From JACRCT01 sp049841135 (GTDB taxonomy: Bacteria; Myxococcota; Myxococcia; Myxococcales; UBA5297), in the NCBI GenBank assembly GCA_049841135.1, contig JASGHK010000006.1, forward strand, positions 1 to 64,000: a DNA stretch of 64,000 nucleotides. The letters are read 5' to 3'. The notes under the pieces were generated by a model that was given only the letters and a program-made list of their open reading frames with translations, did no database searches and was not told the DNA's origin. Position numbers and translations under genes: made by a program. Shown here one piece after another: positions 20,292 to 28,861 of this stretch (position 1 is the stretch's first letter; every line of letters starts with the position of its first letter).

Positions 20292-21197
20292 ATGCATCGT
20301 CAGAGTCTCCTCTGGTTCGCCAGAGGAACGTTGGTACTTTTGTTCCTCGCGAACGGGACCACTGCCAGGGCCGCAGAGACGGCGAAGCTTCCCAAGTTGG
20401 CCGTCATCGAAGTGAAGGCGAAAGGAAAAGCCGACGCCAAGGAGGCCGAGGCCCTGACGTCCTTCATCGCCTCGGCGGTCGGCAGGTACGAAGTGAAGAC
20501 GATTTCCGGCGCAGACCTGACCGCCCTTCTCGGCTTCGAGAAGCAGAAGCAGTTGGTGGGGTGCGCGGACACGTCCTGCCTGGCCGAGGTCGGTGGCGCT
20601 CTCGGGGTCGAGTACCTCCTCGCCTCAGAAGTGGGCCAAGTCGGCGACCGCTGGCTGATGACGCTGACTTTGCTCGATGCGAGGAAGGCCACTGCGCTGC
20701 AGCGCGCATCCCATACAGCTGCCAACTCCGGTGGGCTCATCGATGGAGTCGGGGCTTTGGTTGAAGCGACTGTCGGGAGCGTCATGGTCAAGAAGGCGGT
20801 CGAGACCACTTCGGTGAAGCCCGCCACTTCAGCGGCCACTGCGATCGTCGCCGTCGAAGCAGGACGCACCCAACGGACGACCGGCTATGCCCTGGTCGGA
20901 AGCGGCGCAGCACTGCTGGTCGCAGGCGCGATCTCCGGCACTCTGGCATTCACCGAACACTCCGCCGCCCGGGACGCAGGGCCTCCGGTGAGCCAAGAGG
21001 CCTATGACGCCACCAAGAGCAGCATTGAATTGAAGATGGTCGTTGCCGACGCTCTTTACGCGGTTGGGGCGGTCGCAGCGGCTGTCGGGCTCGTCGTCGC
21101 ACTGACCGCGCCTTCCTCCGACGCACCGCCTACCCGGGTGAGTCTGGCTCCCATTGTCGGCGGAGGTGGCGCAGTGATCATTTTGGGAGGCTTCTAG
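20292..21197 (+). CDS. Periplasmic TolB/CsgG-like protein with C-terminal membrane segments
   Basis: A 301-residue protein starting MHRQSLLWFARGTLVLL, signal peptide cleaved near ARAAE. Residues about 33-150 (KLPKLAVIEVKAKG, LTSFIASAVGRYEVKTI, LLGFEKQKQLVGCADTSC, LGVEYLLASEVG) follow the pattern of exported proteins that recompute a periplasmic nucleotide- or peptide-like fold, as in the CsgG/FlgO/TolB-N group common in myxobacteria. Two hydrophobic stretches follow (TGYALVGSGAALLVAGAISG and VADALYAVGAVAAAVGLVV). GGAGG precedes the chosen ATG; an earlier ATG 40 codons upstream would mask the signal. It is followed after three bases by the EGF-repeat lipoprotein gene, probably one operon. Confidence 0.65.
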   Translation: MHRQSLLWFARGTLVLLFLANGTTARAAETAKLPKLAVIEVKAKGKADAKEAEALTSFIASAVGRYEVKTISGADLTALLGFEKQKQLVGCADTSCLAEVGGALGVEYLLASEVGQVGDRWLMTLTLLDARKATALQRASHTAANSGGLIDGVGALVEATVGSVMVKKAVETTSVKPATSAATAIVAVEAGRTQRTTGYALVGSGAALLVAGAISGTLAFTEHSAARDAGPPVSQEAYDATKSSIELKMVVADALYAVGAVAAAVGLVVALTAPSSDAPPTRVSLAPIVGGGGAVIILGGF

Positions 21198-21200
21198 ACC

Positions 21201-22532
21201 ATGAGACTTGCCAAATTGCTCGTCGTCGCTGGCCTCCTCGGCACGACCTCGGCGTGCGAGCTGATTCTGAAGACCGACGATCTCCCATTGCCTGAAGCAC
21301 CGGAAGCAGCCGATGCGGCAACTCCCGAGGATGCCGGTCTTGCAGTGGATGCATCGACCACCAACCCGTGTCTGCCCAATCCGTGCACGAAGCCGCACGA
21401 GACAGCCTGTACGGTCAAGGCAGGCAGTGCAGTCTGCAATTGCGACTATGGCTACCAGAAGAACGGGGGCGCGGGCGCTTGCGAGGACATCGACGAGTGT
21501 GCAGCGGCCAATGCCGGTTGCGCCCACCTCTGCACGAATTCGGTCGGCAGTTACTCATGCTCCTGCCGCACAGGCTTCACGCTCAATGCCGACAAGAAGC
21601 ACTGCGACGACATCGATGAGTGCGCCACCGCGAACGGGAACTGTGCCCAAGTCTGCAGCAACACATCGGGGAGCCGCACCTGCCTCTGCAATGCCGGCTA
21701 CAACCTCAACGCCGACAAGCGAACCTGCGACGACATCGACGAGTGCGCGACGGCCAACGGCGGCTGTGCCCAGACCTGCGTGAACTCGCCCGGGGGATTC
21801 ACCTGCACCTGCCCCAGCGGCTACGTTCTGAATGCAGACAAGATGAGGTGCGACGACATCGACGAGTGCGCGACTGCGAACGGCGGCTGCGCTCAGGCCT
21901 GTAGCAACAGGCTCGGCAGCTACACCTGCTACTGCAACGACGGCTATTCGCTGAACGCAGACGGCAAGACCTGCGACGACGTCGACGAGTGCACGACCGG
22001 GAACGGCGGGTGCGCGGCCTTGACGCTCTGCATCAACACTGCTGGAAGCAGAATCTGCAGCCCGTGCCCGGCCGGATACTCGGGCAGCGGAGAAACCGGG
22101 TGCAGCGCAATCTCAAACTACGATTTTGAATGGGCCCAATGGCCTGCAGCTCCAGACATGTTGCCCGACAGTCAATTCACTGTGTCCACCGATGCAACCA
22201 TCGACAACCTCACCACACTTACTTGGCAACGCACGAGCCCAGCATCCACCTATACATGGGCTGATGCCACCAACTACTGCTCAGGTCTGTCGCTTGCCGG
22301 GCTCACAGACTGGCGGCTTCCGACTCAAATCGAATTGGCCAGCATTGTGGACGTCAGTCGCGCCAACCCCGCAATCAACACCTCAGTATTCCCACAAACG
22401 ACCAGCGATAGATTCTGGAGCGCTTCGTCCTTGGCCGGCTCATCGAGCAAAGCCTGGTATGTCGAGTTCTATTACGGCGCATCGTACTACGAAGACAGCA
22501 CAAACAAATACCGCGTGCGCTGCGTGCGCTGA
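21201..22532 (+). CDS. Lipoprotein with EGF-like repeats and a C-terminal DUF1566/Lcl domain
   Basis: A 443-residue protein. The signal ends LLGTTSAC, a good lipobox, so it should be anchored in the outer membrane. After an A/D/P linker come about six EGF-like modules, five opening with the calcium-binding consensus D(I/V)DEC and spaced about 42 residues (residues about 93, 136, 178, 220, 262). The last 130 residues form a DUF1566 domain: LTWQRTSPASTYTWADA, LAGLTDWRLPTQIELASIVD, FWSASS, AWYVEF, YRVRCVR. Calcium-binding EGF arrays are rare in bacteria and suggest a rigid surface stalk presenting the DUF1566 head, possibly an adhesin or collagen-like ligand binder. Base composition of the last 450 bp is less GC-rich than neighbours. 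Confidence 0.85.
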   Translation: MRLAKLLVVAGLLGTTSACELILKTDDLPLPEAPEAADAATPEDAGLAVDASTTNPCLPNPCTKPHETACTVKAGSAVCNCDYGYQKNGGAGACEDIDECAAANAGCAHLCTNSVGSYSCSCRTGFTLNADKKHCDDIDECATANGNCAQVCSNTSGSRTCLCNAGYNLNADKRTCDDIDECATANGGCAQTCVNSPGGFTCTCPSGYVLNADKMRCDDIDECATANGGCAQACSNRLGSYTCYCNDGYSLNADGKTCDDVDECTTGNGGCAALTLCINTAGSRICSPCPAGYSGSGETGCSAISNYDFEWAQWPAAPDMLPDSQFTVSTDATIDNLTTLTWQRTSPASTYTWADATNYCSGLSLAGLTDWRLPTQIELASIVDVSRANPAINTSVFPQTTSDRFWSASSLAGSSSKAWYVEFYYGASYYEDSTNKYRVRCVR

Positions 22533-22607
22533 AGCCACGCCGGCCCGACTCATCCGCCGGCGCTCAGCAGTTCCCCCAACGTCGCGAGGCGCGAAAGGAA
22601 TCCGTCA

Positions 22608-23042
22608 ATGGTCAAATCCTCACTCGTTCTTCTCGGCGCTCTCCTCGTATCAAGCGCCCTCTGGGCCGCCGCGCCAGCAAACCAATACACAATTGCCACC
22701 AATGCAGTGAAAGACGCCAAGACGGGGTTGACCTGGCAGAGAGCGGCCTCGGCAGGAGTTTACAATTGGTCCGACGCCAAGGCCTACTGCGGCAGCTTGA
22801 ACCTGGCGGGCTACGGAACCGGCTGGCGTCTTCCTGCGAGGCGTGAACTAGAAACCCTCGTAGACCACCGAGTCGCATCACCTGGTCCAACAATCGACCT
22901 AACAGCGTTCCCTGGCACTCCCAGCGGAAGCTATTGGACTTCGTCCTCGAGAGGCTCCACCGCTTGGTATATCGATTTCGGCAACGGCTACGTCAACCAA
23001 TCGGGCTTTTCAGAGACATTTAGAGCCCGATGCGTCCGCTGA
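22608..23042 (+). CDS. Secreted single-domain DUF1566/Lcl protein
   Basis: A 144-residue exported protein with signal peptide ending SSALWAAAPA. The mature part is one DUF1566 domain: DAKTGLTWQRAASAGVYNW, SDAKAYCGSLNLAGYGTG, WRLPARRELETLVD, YWTSSSRGSTAWYIDF, FRARCVR. It is the solo counterpart of the C-terminal head of the preceding gene and was probably derived by duplication. The two conserved cysteines likely pair. Seventy-five bases separate the genes, all in one direction, consistent with co-expression. Confidence 0.8.
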   Translation: MVKSSLVLLGALLVSSALWAAAPANQYTIATNAVKDAKTGLTWQRAASAGVYNWSDAKAYCGSLNLAGYGTGWRLPARRELETLVDHRVASPGPTIDLTAFPGTPSGSYWTSSSRGSTAWYIDFGNGYVNQSGFSETFRARCVR

Positions 23043-23152
23043 TTCTTGGGCGCTTCGGGAATTCGTGTGGATGGGCGCTACCGCGTGTCCATCGCGGTCG
23101 AGCCCGGCGGAGCGGTGGTGGTGACTGCGCCCAGCCAAGCGACGGTCAGCAG

Positions 23153-23305
23153 TCGCTTCAAGCAGTGGTGGACCTCAAGCTCGGGGACGACGGGCCCTTT
23201 GCCATCACCGTGGAGCAGCGCCGCGGGCAGCACTACGTCCACGTCCGCTTCGTCCCGGTCGACAAGCTCGAGCTGGTCCTCAAGGCCATGCTCGGCCAGC
23301 CGTAG
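23153..23305 (+). pseudogene. Partial copy of the 3' end of the 18870-19559 gene
   Basis: About 50 codons (AVVDLKLGDDGPFAITVEQR and onward to VLKAMLGQP, stop) copy the end of the 229-residue hypothetical protein with a handful of substitutions, mostly conservative. No start or upstream part exists; the sequence before it is unrelated. Conservation of the frame up to the stop suggests a fairly recent or selected duplication. Confidence 0.8.
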
Positions 23306-23382
23306 CCAGCGGTCCGATCGATCGGACTTGGCGGGCCCTGAGAGGACTTCGCCCCAAAGTCCGATTCGATCGGACTTGGTGC
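23306..23382 (+). repeat. Double-palindrome module, copy D
   Basis: Same order as copy C: TCCGATCGATCGGA at 23312-23325, spacer GGGCCCTGAGAGG, then TCCGATTCGATCGGA at 23360-23374 with one inserted T. The tail after the second palindrome is absent. It follows the stop of the partial gene copy exactly as copy C follows the intact gene. Confidence 0.85.
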
Positions 23383-23524
23383 TCGAATGGCGCGGTCTTC
23401 GGCGTCCATGTTCACCGCCGTTGCCGGCGACACAAGCTGGCGCGCGCGCGGCGTCGGAAGCGACGCGGATCCAGCCTCCGGGCACCGTGTTCCTTTATGT
23501 CTTCAAGAAGTTGGAGGGTCCGCC

Positions 23525-24016
23525 ATGAGCATGATCGGCAACTTCCGGCTGGCGACGCCGCAGCAGATCGACGAGCTCGTCGAGGAGCCCCAGCTCATCC
23601 ACCGCTTCCTCGACGACCCCGAGGCCGAGGAGCTCCACTGGAGCGTCGACCAGGCGTGGGACGGCATCCACTTCCTGCTGACGCGGCAGACGCAGCACCG
23701 GTCGCCGCACCTCTGGTTCATCAAGACGGGAGGCCGGGAGATCGAGGAAGAGGTCGGCTATGACGTGCCGCGGGCATTCGACGCTCGCGAGCTTCAGGCG
23801 ATCGTGAAGGCCCTCGAGCCCATCACCCGCGAGGTGCTCCGGGGCGCCTACGACCTGAAGGCGATGGCCAGCGCCCAGGTGCACGCTGCAGCCGCCGACC
23901 GGCCGGACGAGGCAGACGCCCACTTCGACTACCTCGCGGGTCACTTCGAAGAGCTCAAGTCGTTCCTCGCCAGTGCACCGCCGAAGGGCCTGGGGCTGAT
24001 CGTCTGGATTGACTGA
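23525..24016 (+). CDS. DUF1877 (YfbM-like) family protein
   Basis: A 163-residue soluble protein starting MSMIGNFRLATPQQIDELVE, which is the typical DUF1877 opening, followed by LHWSVDQAWDGIHFLLT and later HFEELKSFLASAPPKGLGL. Proteins of this family have a compact alpha/beta fold and no established activity; some are found near toxin or signalling loci. GGAGG lies upstream of the ATG (GGAGGGTCCGCC). The gene follows palindrome copy D. Confidence 0.8.
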   Translation: MSMIGNFRLATPQQIDELVEEPQLIHRFLDDPEAEELHWSVDQAWDGIHFLLTRQTQHRSPHLWFIKTGGREIEEEVGYDVPRAFDARELQAIVKALEPITREVLRGAYDLKAMASAQVHAAAADRPDEADAHFDYLAGHFEELKSFLASAPPKGLGLIVWID

Positions 24017-24068
24017 CGTGCGACCGCCCGGAGCCACGCCTTCATTGTCCGCACGTCGCGCTCTCCCC

Positions 24069-24089
24069 CGCCAACCGTGAGGGTTGGCG
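24069..24089. promoter_or_regulatory. Hairpin in the leader of the ammonium transporter gene
   Basis: CGCCAACC (24069-24076), loop GTGAG, GGTTGGCG (24082-24089): a perfect 8-bp stem about 100 bp before the transporter start. The core also occurs at 18701-18717 with different outer pairing. It may end the DUF1877 transcript or act in the amt leader. Confidence 0.45.
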
Positions 24090-24187
24090 CGACCCTCGTG
24101 CGCGCCCTAACTCGTTGCCGCCGCGGGAGCGCCCCTGGAAGGGGTGGCGGGCGGGCACGAGCGCGTGCGCTCGGGAGGGGAGGGGAC

Positions 24188-25690
24188 ATGGCGGATCCGA
24201 CGCTGGCCGAACTCGCGAAGCAGGTGGCTGACAGCCAGACGGCCATCAACCTGGTGTGGACGCTCCTGGCGGGCTTCCTGGTGATGTTCATGCAGGCCGG
24301 CTTCGCGCTGGTGGAGACCGGCCTGACGCGGGCCAAGAACGTCGGGCACACGATGGCGATGAACTTCCTCGTCTACGCCATCGGCATCCTGGGGTTCTGG
24401 GCGGTGGGCTTCGGGCTGCAGATGGGCGGGGTGGGGCCGCTGGCGACCTTCGGCGGCGAGCAGGTGCTCGACCGCGAGTTCGTCGTGCACCTGTTCGGAA
24501 AGGAGTTCGGGCTGTTCGGCCTGAAGGGCTTCTTCCTGCCGACGGCGATGTTCACCGCGGGGGTGGCCACGACCTTCTTCTTCCAGATGGTCTTCATGGA
24601 CACCGCGGCGACCATCCCCACCGGCGCAGCGGCCGAGCGCTGGAAGTTCGTCTCCTTCGTGCTCTTCAGCTTCGTCATCTCCGCGCTCATCTACCCCATC
24701 TATGCGAACTGGGTCTGGGGCGGCGGCTGGCTGTCGCAGCTGGGCAAGAACTTCGGGCTCGGCCACGGGCACGTCGACTTCGCCGGCAGCTCGGTGGTGC
24801 ACATGACGGGCGGGATGATGGCCATCGTCGCCGCCCGGCTGCTGGGGCCGAGGATCGGCAAGTATGGCCGCGACGGCTCGGTGCGGCCCATCCCCGGGCA
24901 CAACGTGCCGCAGGTCATCCTCGGCACCTTCGTGCTGGCCTTCGGCTGGTTCGGCTTCAACGCGGGCTCGACGCTGGCCGGCATGGACGGCCGCATCGCG
25001 GTGGTGGCGGTGAACACCATGCTCGCGTCGGCCTCCGGGGCCTTCATGTCGTACCTCTACACCGCGCTGCGCTACCGCAAGCCGGACGTGACGATGATGG
25101 CCAACGGCATGCTCGCGGGCATGGTGGCGATCACCGCGCCGTGCGCCTTCGTCAGCGCTCCGGTGGCGATCCTCATCGGCGCCATCTCCGGCGTGCTGGT
25201 GGTGGTGGCGGCGCTCTTCGTCGAACGCCGCCTGAAGCTCGACGACCCGGTGGGTGCCATCGCCGTGCACGGCGTGAACGGCGCCTGGGGCATCCTGGCG
25301 CTCGGGTTGTTCGCCAACGGCACCTACGGCGACGGGCTCAACGGCGTGGCCGGCAACGTGCGAGGCCTGTTCTACGGCGACCCCAGCCAGCTGGCGGCCT
25401 CGATCATCGGCATCGTCGCCAACGCGCTGTGGGTCATCCCGGTCGCGGCGCTGTCGCTGGCGATCATCGGCCGGCTGGTGCGGGGCAACCGGGTCAGCGA
25501 GGAGATGGAGCGTCGCGGCCTGGATCTCGACGAGGTGGGCGTGCAGGGCTACGCGCCGGACCCGGACGAGCAGGGCATCTCGGTGCGTCTCCCCGAGGCG
25601 CCGGTCGCCCTGCGTCCCGAAGCGACTCCGAATGCGCTGCGCAGGCCCATGGCAATCGATGGTGCACAGACACCCATCGACCCCGAGTAA
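24188..25690 (+). CDS. amtB: Ammonium transporter
   Basis: A 500-residue membrane protein with about 11 membrane helices. It carries out facilitated NH4+/NH3 uptake. Signature stretches are clear: MQAGFALVETGLTRAKNV near the start, FAGSSVVHMTGGMMAIV with the first pore His, FGWFGFNAGSTL, and AVHGVNGAWGILALGLFANG with the second pore His. The twin histidines that line the pore are both present. A 75-residue cytoplasmic tail rich in Glu/Pro follows. The ATG at 24188 has GGGAGGGGAGGGG upstream; the frame is open further up but without any pattern. No GlnK/PII gene is next to it, which is unusual since amtB and glnK are commonly paired. Confidence 0.95.
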   Translation: MADPTLAELAKQVADSQTAINLVWTLLAGFLVMFMQAGFALVETGLTRAKNVGHTMAMNFLVYAIGILGFWAVGFGLQMGGVGPLATFGGEQVLDREFVVHLFGKEFGLFGLKGFFLPTAMFTAGVATTFFFQMVFMDTAATIPTGAAAERWKFVSFVLFSFVISALIYPIYANWVWGGGWLSQLGKNFGLGHGHVDFAGSSVVHMTGGMMAIVAARLLGPRIGKYGRDGSVRPIPGHNVPQVILGTFVLAFGWFGFNAGSTLAGMDGRIAVVAVNTMLASASGAFMSYLYTALRYRKPDVTMMANGMLAGMVAITAPCAFVSAPVAILIGAISGVLVVVAALFVERRLKLDDPVGAIAVHGVNGAWGILALGLFANGTYGDGLNGVAGNVRGLFYGDPSQLAASIIGIVANALWVIPVAALSLAIIGRLVRGNRVSEEMERRGLDLDEVGVQGYAPDPDEQGISVRLPEAPVALRPEATPNALRRPMAIDGAQTPIDPE

Positions 25691-25805
25691 CGCGGCAGGA
25701 GAGGAAAGGGCGGCTCGGGATTCGGCGCCGCCCTTCCTCGCGGAATCCGACTTGCTGAAGATAGGCAGCTACTTTGTGACATGAAATGGACTGGCGCCGG
25801 CTAGC

Positions 25806-26035
25806 GCTCATGGGCGCTGTGTCACGACCCAGCTCGCAGCGAGCAGCAGCGGGCCTCACCCGGAGCAGCGAGCACACTGCCCCGAAAACCGAGCATCCGG
25901 CTGCGACGGCCTGCACTCATGGACGTCGCGTCACGACCAAGGCCGCAACGAGCAGGAGCGGGCCTCTCCCCGGAGCAGTGAGCCCACCGCCTAGAACCGA
26001 GCATCCGTCTGCGACGGGGAGACGGGAGAGGGGCC
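25806..26035. repeat. 110-bp repeat, two tandem copies at gene 3' end
   Basis: Two copies begin at CTCATGG (25806 and 25916). Shared blocks: GTCACGACC, AGCGGGCCTC, CCCGGAGCAG, ACCGAGCATCCG and CTGCGACGG. A third, shorter copy is at 58971-59043. The CCGTC-N3-GACGG core can fold. The last codons of the GT22 gene (minus strand) lie inside the second copy. Apart from this, 25691-25990 has no gene. Confidence 0.75.
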
Positions 26036-27394
26036 ACGGCGCCACTCGGTCGTTGCGCCATCGCGCCTCTGCACCACGAACCCCGCCTCCGCCAGCCGCT
26101 GGGCAAGAGCAGCACGCTCGGTGGCAACGGCGTGTGTGAACCGCGGGTCCGCGAGCGCGTCGCTCGCCTCCTTCTGGCCGGAGTCCGGGGTGGCAAAGAC
26201 GACCGGCACGTCGCGGTGCAGGTAGAACGAGCCGCCGGTGCGCCACCACGGAGCCCCATCGACGATGAGTCCGGTCAGCCGCGGATCCCGGCCGACGCGC
26301 ACCTGGGCATCGAGGAGCTCGGTGTGCTGGCCCACCGTCCGCTGCACCGTCGCCGCGGCGACCGAAGAGGCGAGGTAGAGCAGCATCAGCGCGCCTCGCC
26401 TCCAGGCTGCCGCGCTCGCCAGCCTCTCCCAGGTCTTGGCCGCCGGCGCCGCGGCGACGGCGACGAACAGCGGCAGGACCGGCACCAGGAAGCGCGCCTC
26501 CTTGTGTCCGAGCAGGCTCATCGCGATCAGGTAGGTGGCCAGGGCGTACACCTCGATCCGCCTGCGGGCGCAGCCGAGCGCGAAGTGGACGACGAGGAGC
26601 ACCGGCGCCAGGCCCGCGAGCGCCACGGCATAGAACCAGAAGGGCTGGACTCCGTGCTGCCGCGAGCCACCGGAGAGGACGTTGTAGTGGAGGTAGCGCC
26701 AGGCCGTGGGGAAGCCCCAGGTCGCCAGGTCGAGGGCGAGCAGCGCGCCGAGGACCGCGGTCATGCCCAGCGCGAGCCCGGCGCAGGACCGCAGGCGCCG
26801 GCCCGCGAGCAGCCAGACGAAGACCGGCACGGCGAAGACGGCGGAGGGGTAGCGGACGACGAAGGCCGCCCCGAGTAGCGCGCCCGCGGCGGCCCCGGCT
26901 CGCCACGAGTCGGCCTTGTGTGCCCGCACCGACCAGAGCAGGGCGCCAACCAGCGGTGCCACGCTGATGGCGTCGCCCAGCGAGCGCGCCGCATAGAGGG
27001 CCATCCCGCCCCAGGTCACGTAGACGAACGTCCCGAAGGCCGCGGCGCGCTCGCCGTCCTGCTCTTCCACGAGGCGGTAGAGCGCGACGGCGCCGCAGGC
27101 CTGGGCGAAGGCGAGCAGCGCCCAGCTGGCTCCGGCGAAGGCCCACGGATGGTCGAGCCCGAGCAGGGCCAGCGCCTTCAGGAGCAGCCCGAGCGCACCC
27201 GGCACCGCCCAGTTGCGCAGGCCCTCCTGCCATTCCCACGCGACCTGGCCGTAGCCAAAGGCGAAGCGGTGCGCCGGCTCGAGGTACTGGAAGACCTCGT
27301 CCGGATGGACGCGCCCCCGCTCGAGCCCGGCGGTCGCCATCCACACGAGCCAGCCGAGCGCGGCGAGCCTGGCCGGTCGGGAGAGGCGAGACAC
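25991..27394 (-). CDS. GT22-type (ALG9/PIG-B-like) membrane glycosyltransferase
   Basis: A 467-residue polytopic membrane protein. It has the family's first-loop motif HPDEVFQYLEPAHRFAFG followed by WEWQEGLRNW, and the later GHKEARFLVPVLPL, corresponding to the conserved HKExRF of GT22 mannosyltransferases. The Asp-Glu of HPDE is the presumed catalytic/metal pair in this GT-C class. It would transfer a sugar from a polyprenyl-phosphate donor on the outer face of the membrane. About ten hydrophobic helices are visible. The C-terminal residues (SPVSPSQTDARF) are encoded by the 110-bp repeat, so the original end may have been altered. Upstream neighbour is the DUF2314 gene, same strand, 36 bp away. 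Confidence 0.8.
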   Translation of the reverse strand: MSRLSRPARLAALGWLVWMATAGLERGRVHPDEVFQYLEPAHRFAFGYGQVAWEWQEGLRNWAVPGALGLLLKALALLGLDHPWAFAGASWALLAFAQACGAVALYRLVEEQDGERAAAFGTFVYVTWGGMALYAARSLGDAISVAPLVGALLWSVRAHKADSWRAGAAAGALLGAAFVVRYPSAVFAVPVFVWLLAGRRLRSCAGLALGMTAVLGALLALDLATWGFPTAWRYLHYNVLSGGSRQHGVQPFWFYAVALAGLAPVLLVVHFALGCARRRIEVYALATYLIAMSLLGHKEARFLVPVLPLFVAVAAAPAAKTWERLASAAAWRRGALMLLYLASSVAAATVQRTVGQHTELLDAQVRVGRDPRLTGLIVDGAPWWRTGGSFYLHRDVPVVFATPDSGQKEASDALADPRFTHAVATERAALAQRLAEAGFVVQRRDGATTEWRRGPSPVSPSQTDARF

Positions 27395-27430
27395 GGCGTC
27401 ACCGGCTCCGGGAGGGCGCGACTTGGTCGG

Positions 27431-28840
27431 TCACTTCTTCATCTCGGGTCCGCTCCGCGCTTCGATGATCTTGCCGGTCTCGTTGCCCTCCGTGGTGCCG
27501 TCGGAGCGCGAGAGCTCGTAGTCGAAGACCACGTCCTCCTCGACGGAGACCTCCGCGCCCGCTTTGAGGCTCTCGACCTCGAACGGCTCGTTCGCGAGCC
27601 GCCCGCGGATATGCGTCCCCTCCCAGCCGTGGATCTCCACCCACATCCACTCGACCCCGCCCGAATCGGTGGTGAAGGGCGCCTTGACGCTGAGCGCTTC
27701 GGTGGACGGCAAGCCCTTGAGGAAGCGCGGCTTGAGGACCTCGAAGAGCCGTTGCCGCGCCTTGACGCGCGCCGCCTCCAGCTCCGCGTCGTGCTTGACG
27801 AACTTCATCGAGTCCGGCCGATCGAACAGCGCGTCGATCACCGCGGCGTGCGCCTCGCCGATGCCCTGGCCCTCGCGCCGCGGGAACACCAACAGCGCCA
27901 GGCGGTTGTCGGGGTCACCCTGGTCTCGCGCGGCCTTGGTCAGCGACACCGTCGCCTTCCTTCCCTCGGTCTTGGTCTGCGCGACGGTCGCGGCCACCCG
28001 CCGGCCCCCGGGCGAGTCCAGGTCGAGCGGCAGCGAGCCTCCTTTGGGGATCTCCGGGTTCCCGACCAGGATTTGCCCGGTGAGGTCGAGCAGCAGGCCC
28101 ATCGGCTCCGAGTTGCGCGCCTCGAGGTCCTCGGCCACGAGGTCCGGCAGGCCGAACTTGACCATCCCCAGGGTGATCGCCCGGACGAGCTTGCCGCTCC
28201 GGTAGGCATGCACGGTGATGTGCTTGGGGACGACGGGGATCTGGCCGTCCCAGCCCTCTCGGAGCCGCTCGGCCCAGGTCTCCTGCGACCAGCACAGCCG
28301 GGTCTCCTCGTCCCATACGACGCCGCCGGTCTGCTTCGCCACCTCGGTCACCAGCCCCTCGAGCTCGCGCAGGGCGGCGACGGCGTTCGCGCCGCTCGTG
28401 CGGACCTGGAGGTGGGTGACGGAGTGCGGCGTCTGGAGCGCCTTGGACTGCTCGTCCGTCAGGCCGCGCCCGAAGTACTCGAGGTCCTCGAGAGACGGCG
28501 GCTCGTAGTCCGCCAGCGCCGGCGCCGTCACCGCCAGGACCCCCTCGCCCTGCAACGCCGGCCGCTCGCCGGCGAGCTTGCGGGCCAGCGCCAACGCGTC
28601 CACCTTGGGCCGCGCCAGGTGGTAGACGGCGAAGGAGAAGCGGGTCTCGTCTGCCAGGATGGGGCCTTCGAGCAGGCTCTCGGTCCCGGAGTCGGCGGCG
28701 GGAGCGAGGGCCACCTTCTCGGCGCGGCCGGCCGGCAGGTCCTTCTGGGCCGACTCGCGGTCCAGCAGCCAGCGGCCGCCCACGAAGACCCCGATGATCA
28801 CCGCCCACAGGGCGAGGCTCTTCTTGTTGTTCATCGTCAC
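27431..28840 (-). CDS. Membrane-anchored protein with C-terminal DUF2314 domain
   Basis: A 469-residue protein with one N-terminal membrane segment (LALWAVIIGVFVGGRWLL) and no cleavable site, so the bulk is probably outside the cytoplasm. A long middle region of unknown fold is followed by a DUF2314/YegJ-like domain near residues 365-450: WMWVEIHGWEGTHIRGRLA, NEPFEVESLKAGAEVSV, VVFDYEL. DUF2314 is of unknown function. The middle part contains PHSVTHLQVRTSG and two short Trp/Glu motifs with no recognised active site. Probably co-transcribed with the GT22 gene downstream. Confidence 0.65.
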   Translation of the reverse strand: MTMNNKKSLALWAVIIGVFVGGRWLLDRESAQKDLPAGRAEKVALAPAADSGTESLLEGPILADETRFSFAVYHLARPKVDALALARKLAGERPALQGEGVLAVTAPALADYEPPSLEDLEYFGRGLTDEQSKALQTPHSVTHLQVRTSGANAVAALRELEGLVTEVAKQTGGVVWDEETRLCWSQETWAERLREGWDGQIPVVPKHITVHAYRSGKLVRAITLGMVKFGLPDLVAEDLEARNSEPMGLLLDLTGQILVGNPEIPKGGSLPLDLDSPGGRRVAATVAQTKTEGRKATVSLTKAARDQGDPDNRLALLVFPRREGQGIGEAHAAVIDALFDRPDSMKFVKHDAELEAARVKARQRLFEVLKPRFLKGLPSTEALSVKAPFTTDSGGVEWMWVEIHGWEGTHIRGRLANEPFEVESLKAGAEVSVEEDVVFDYELSRSDGTTEGNETGKIIEARSGPEMKK

Positions 28841-28861
28841 CCCTCCATCAAATGGACCGAC

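Noticed and set aside
14519..23382. Integron with attC sites
   Set aside because: No integrase, no GTTRRRY/RYYYAAC core pair, and modules occur in both orientations; genes between them are not uniformly oriented.
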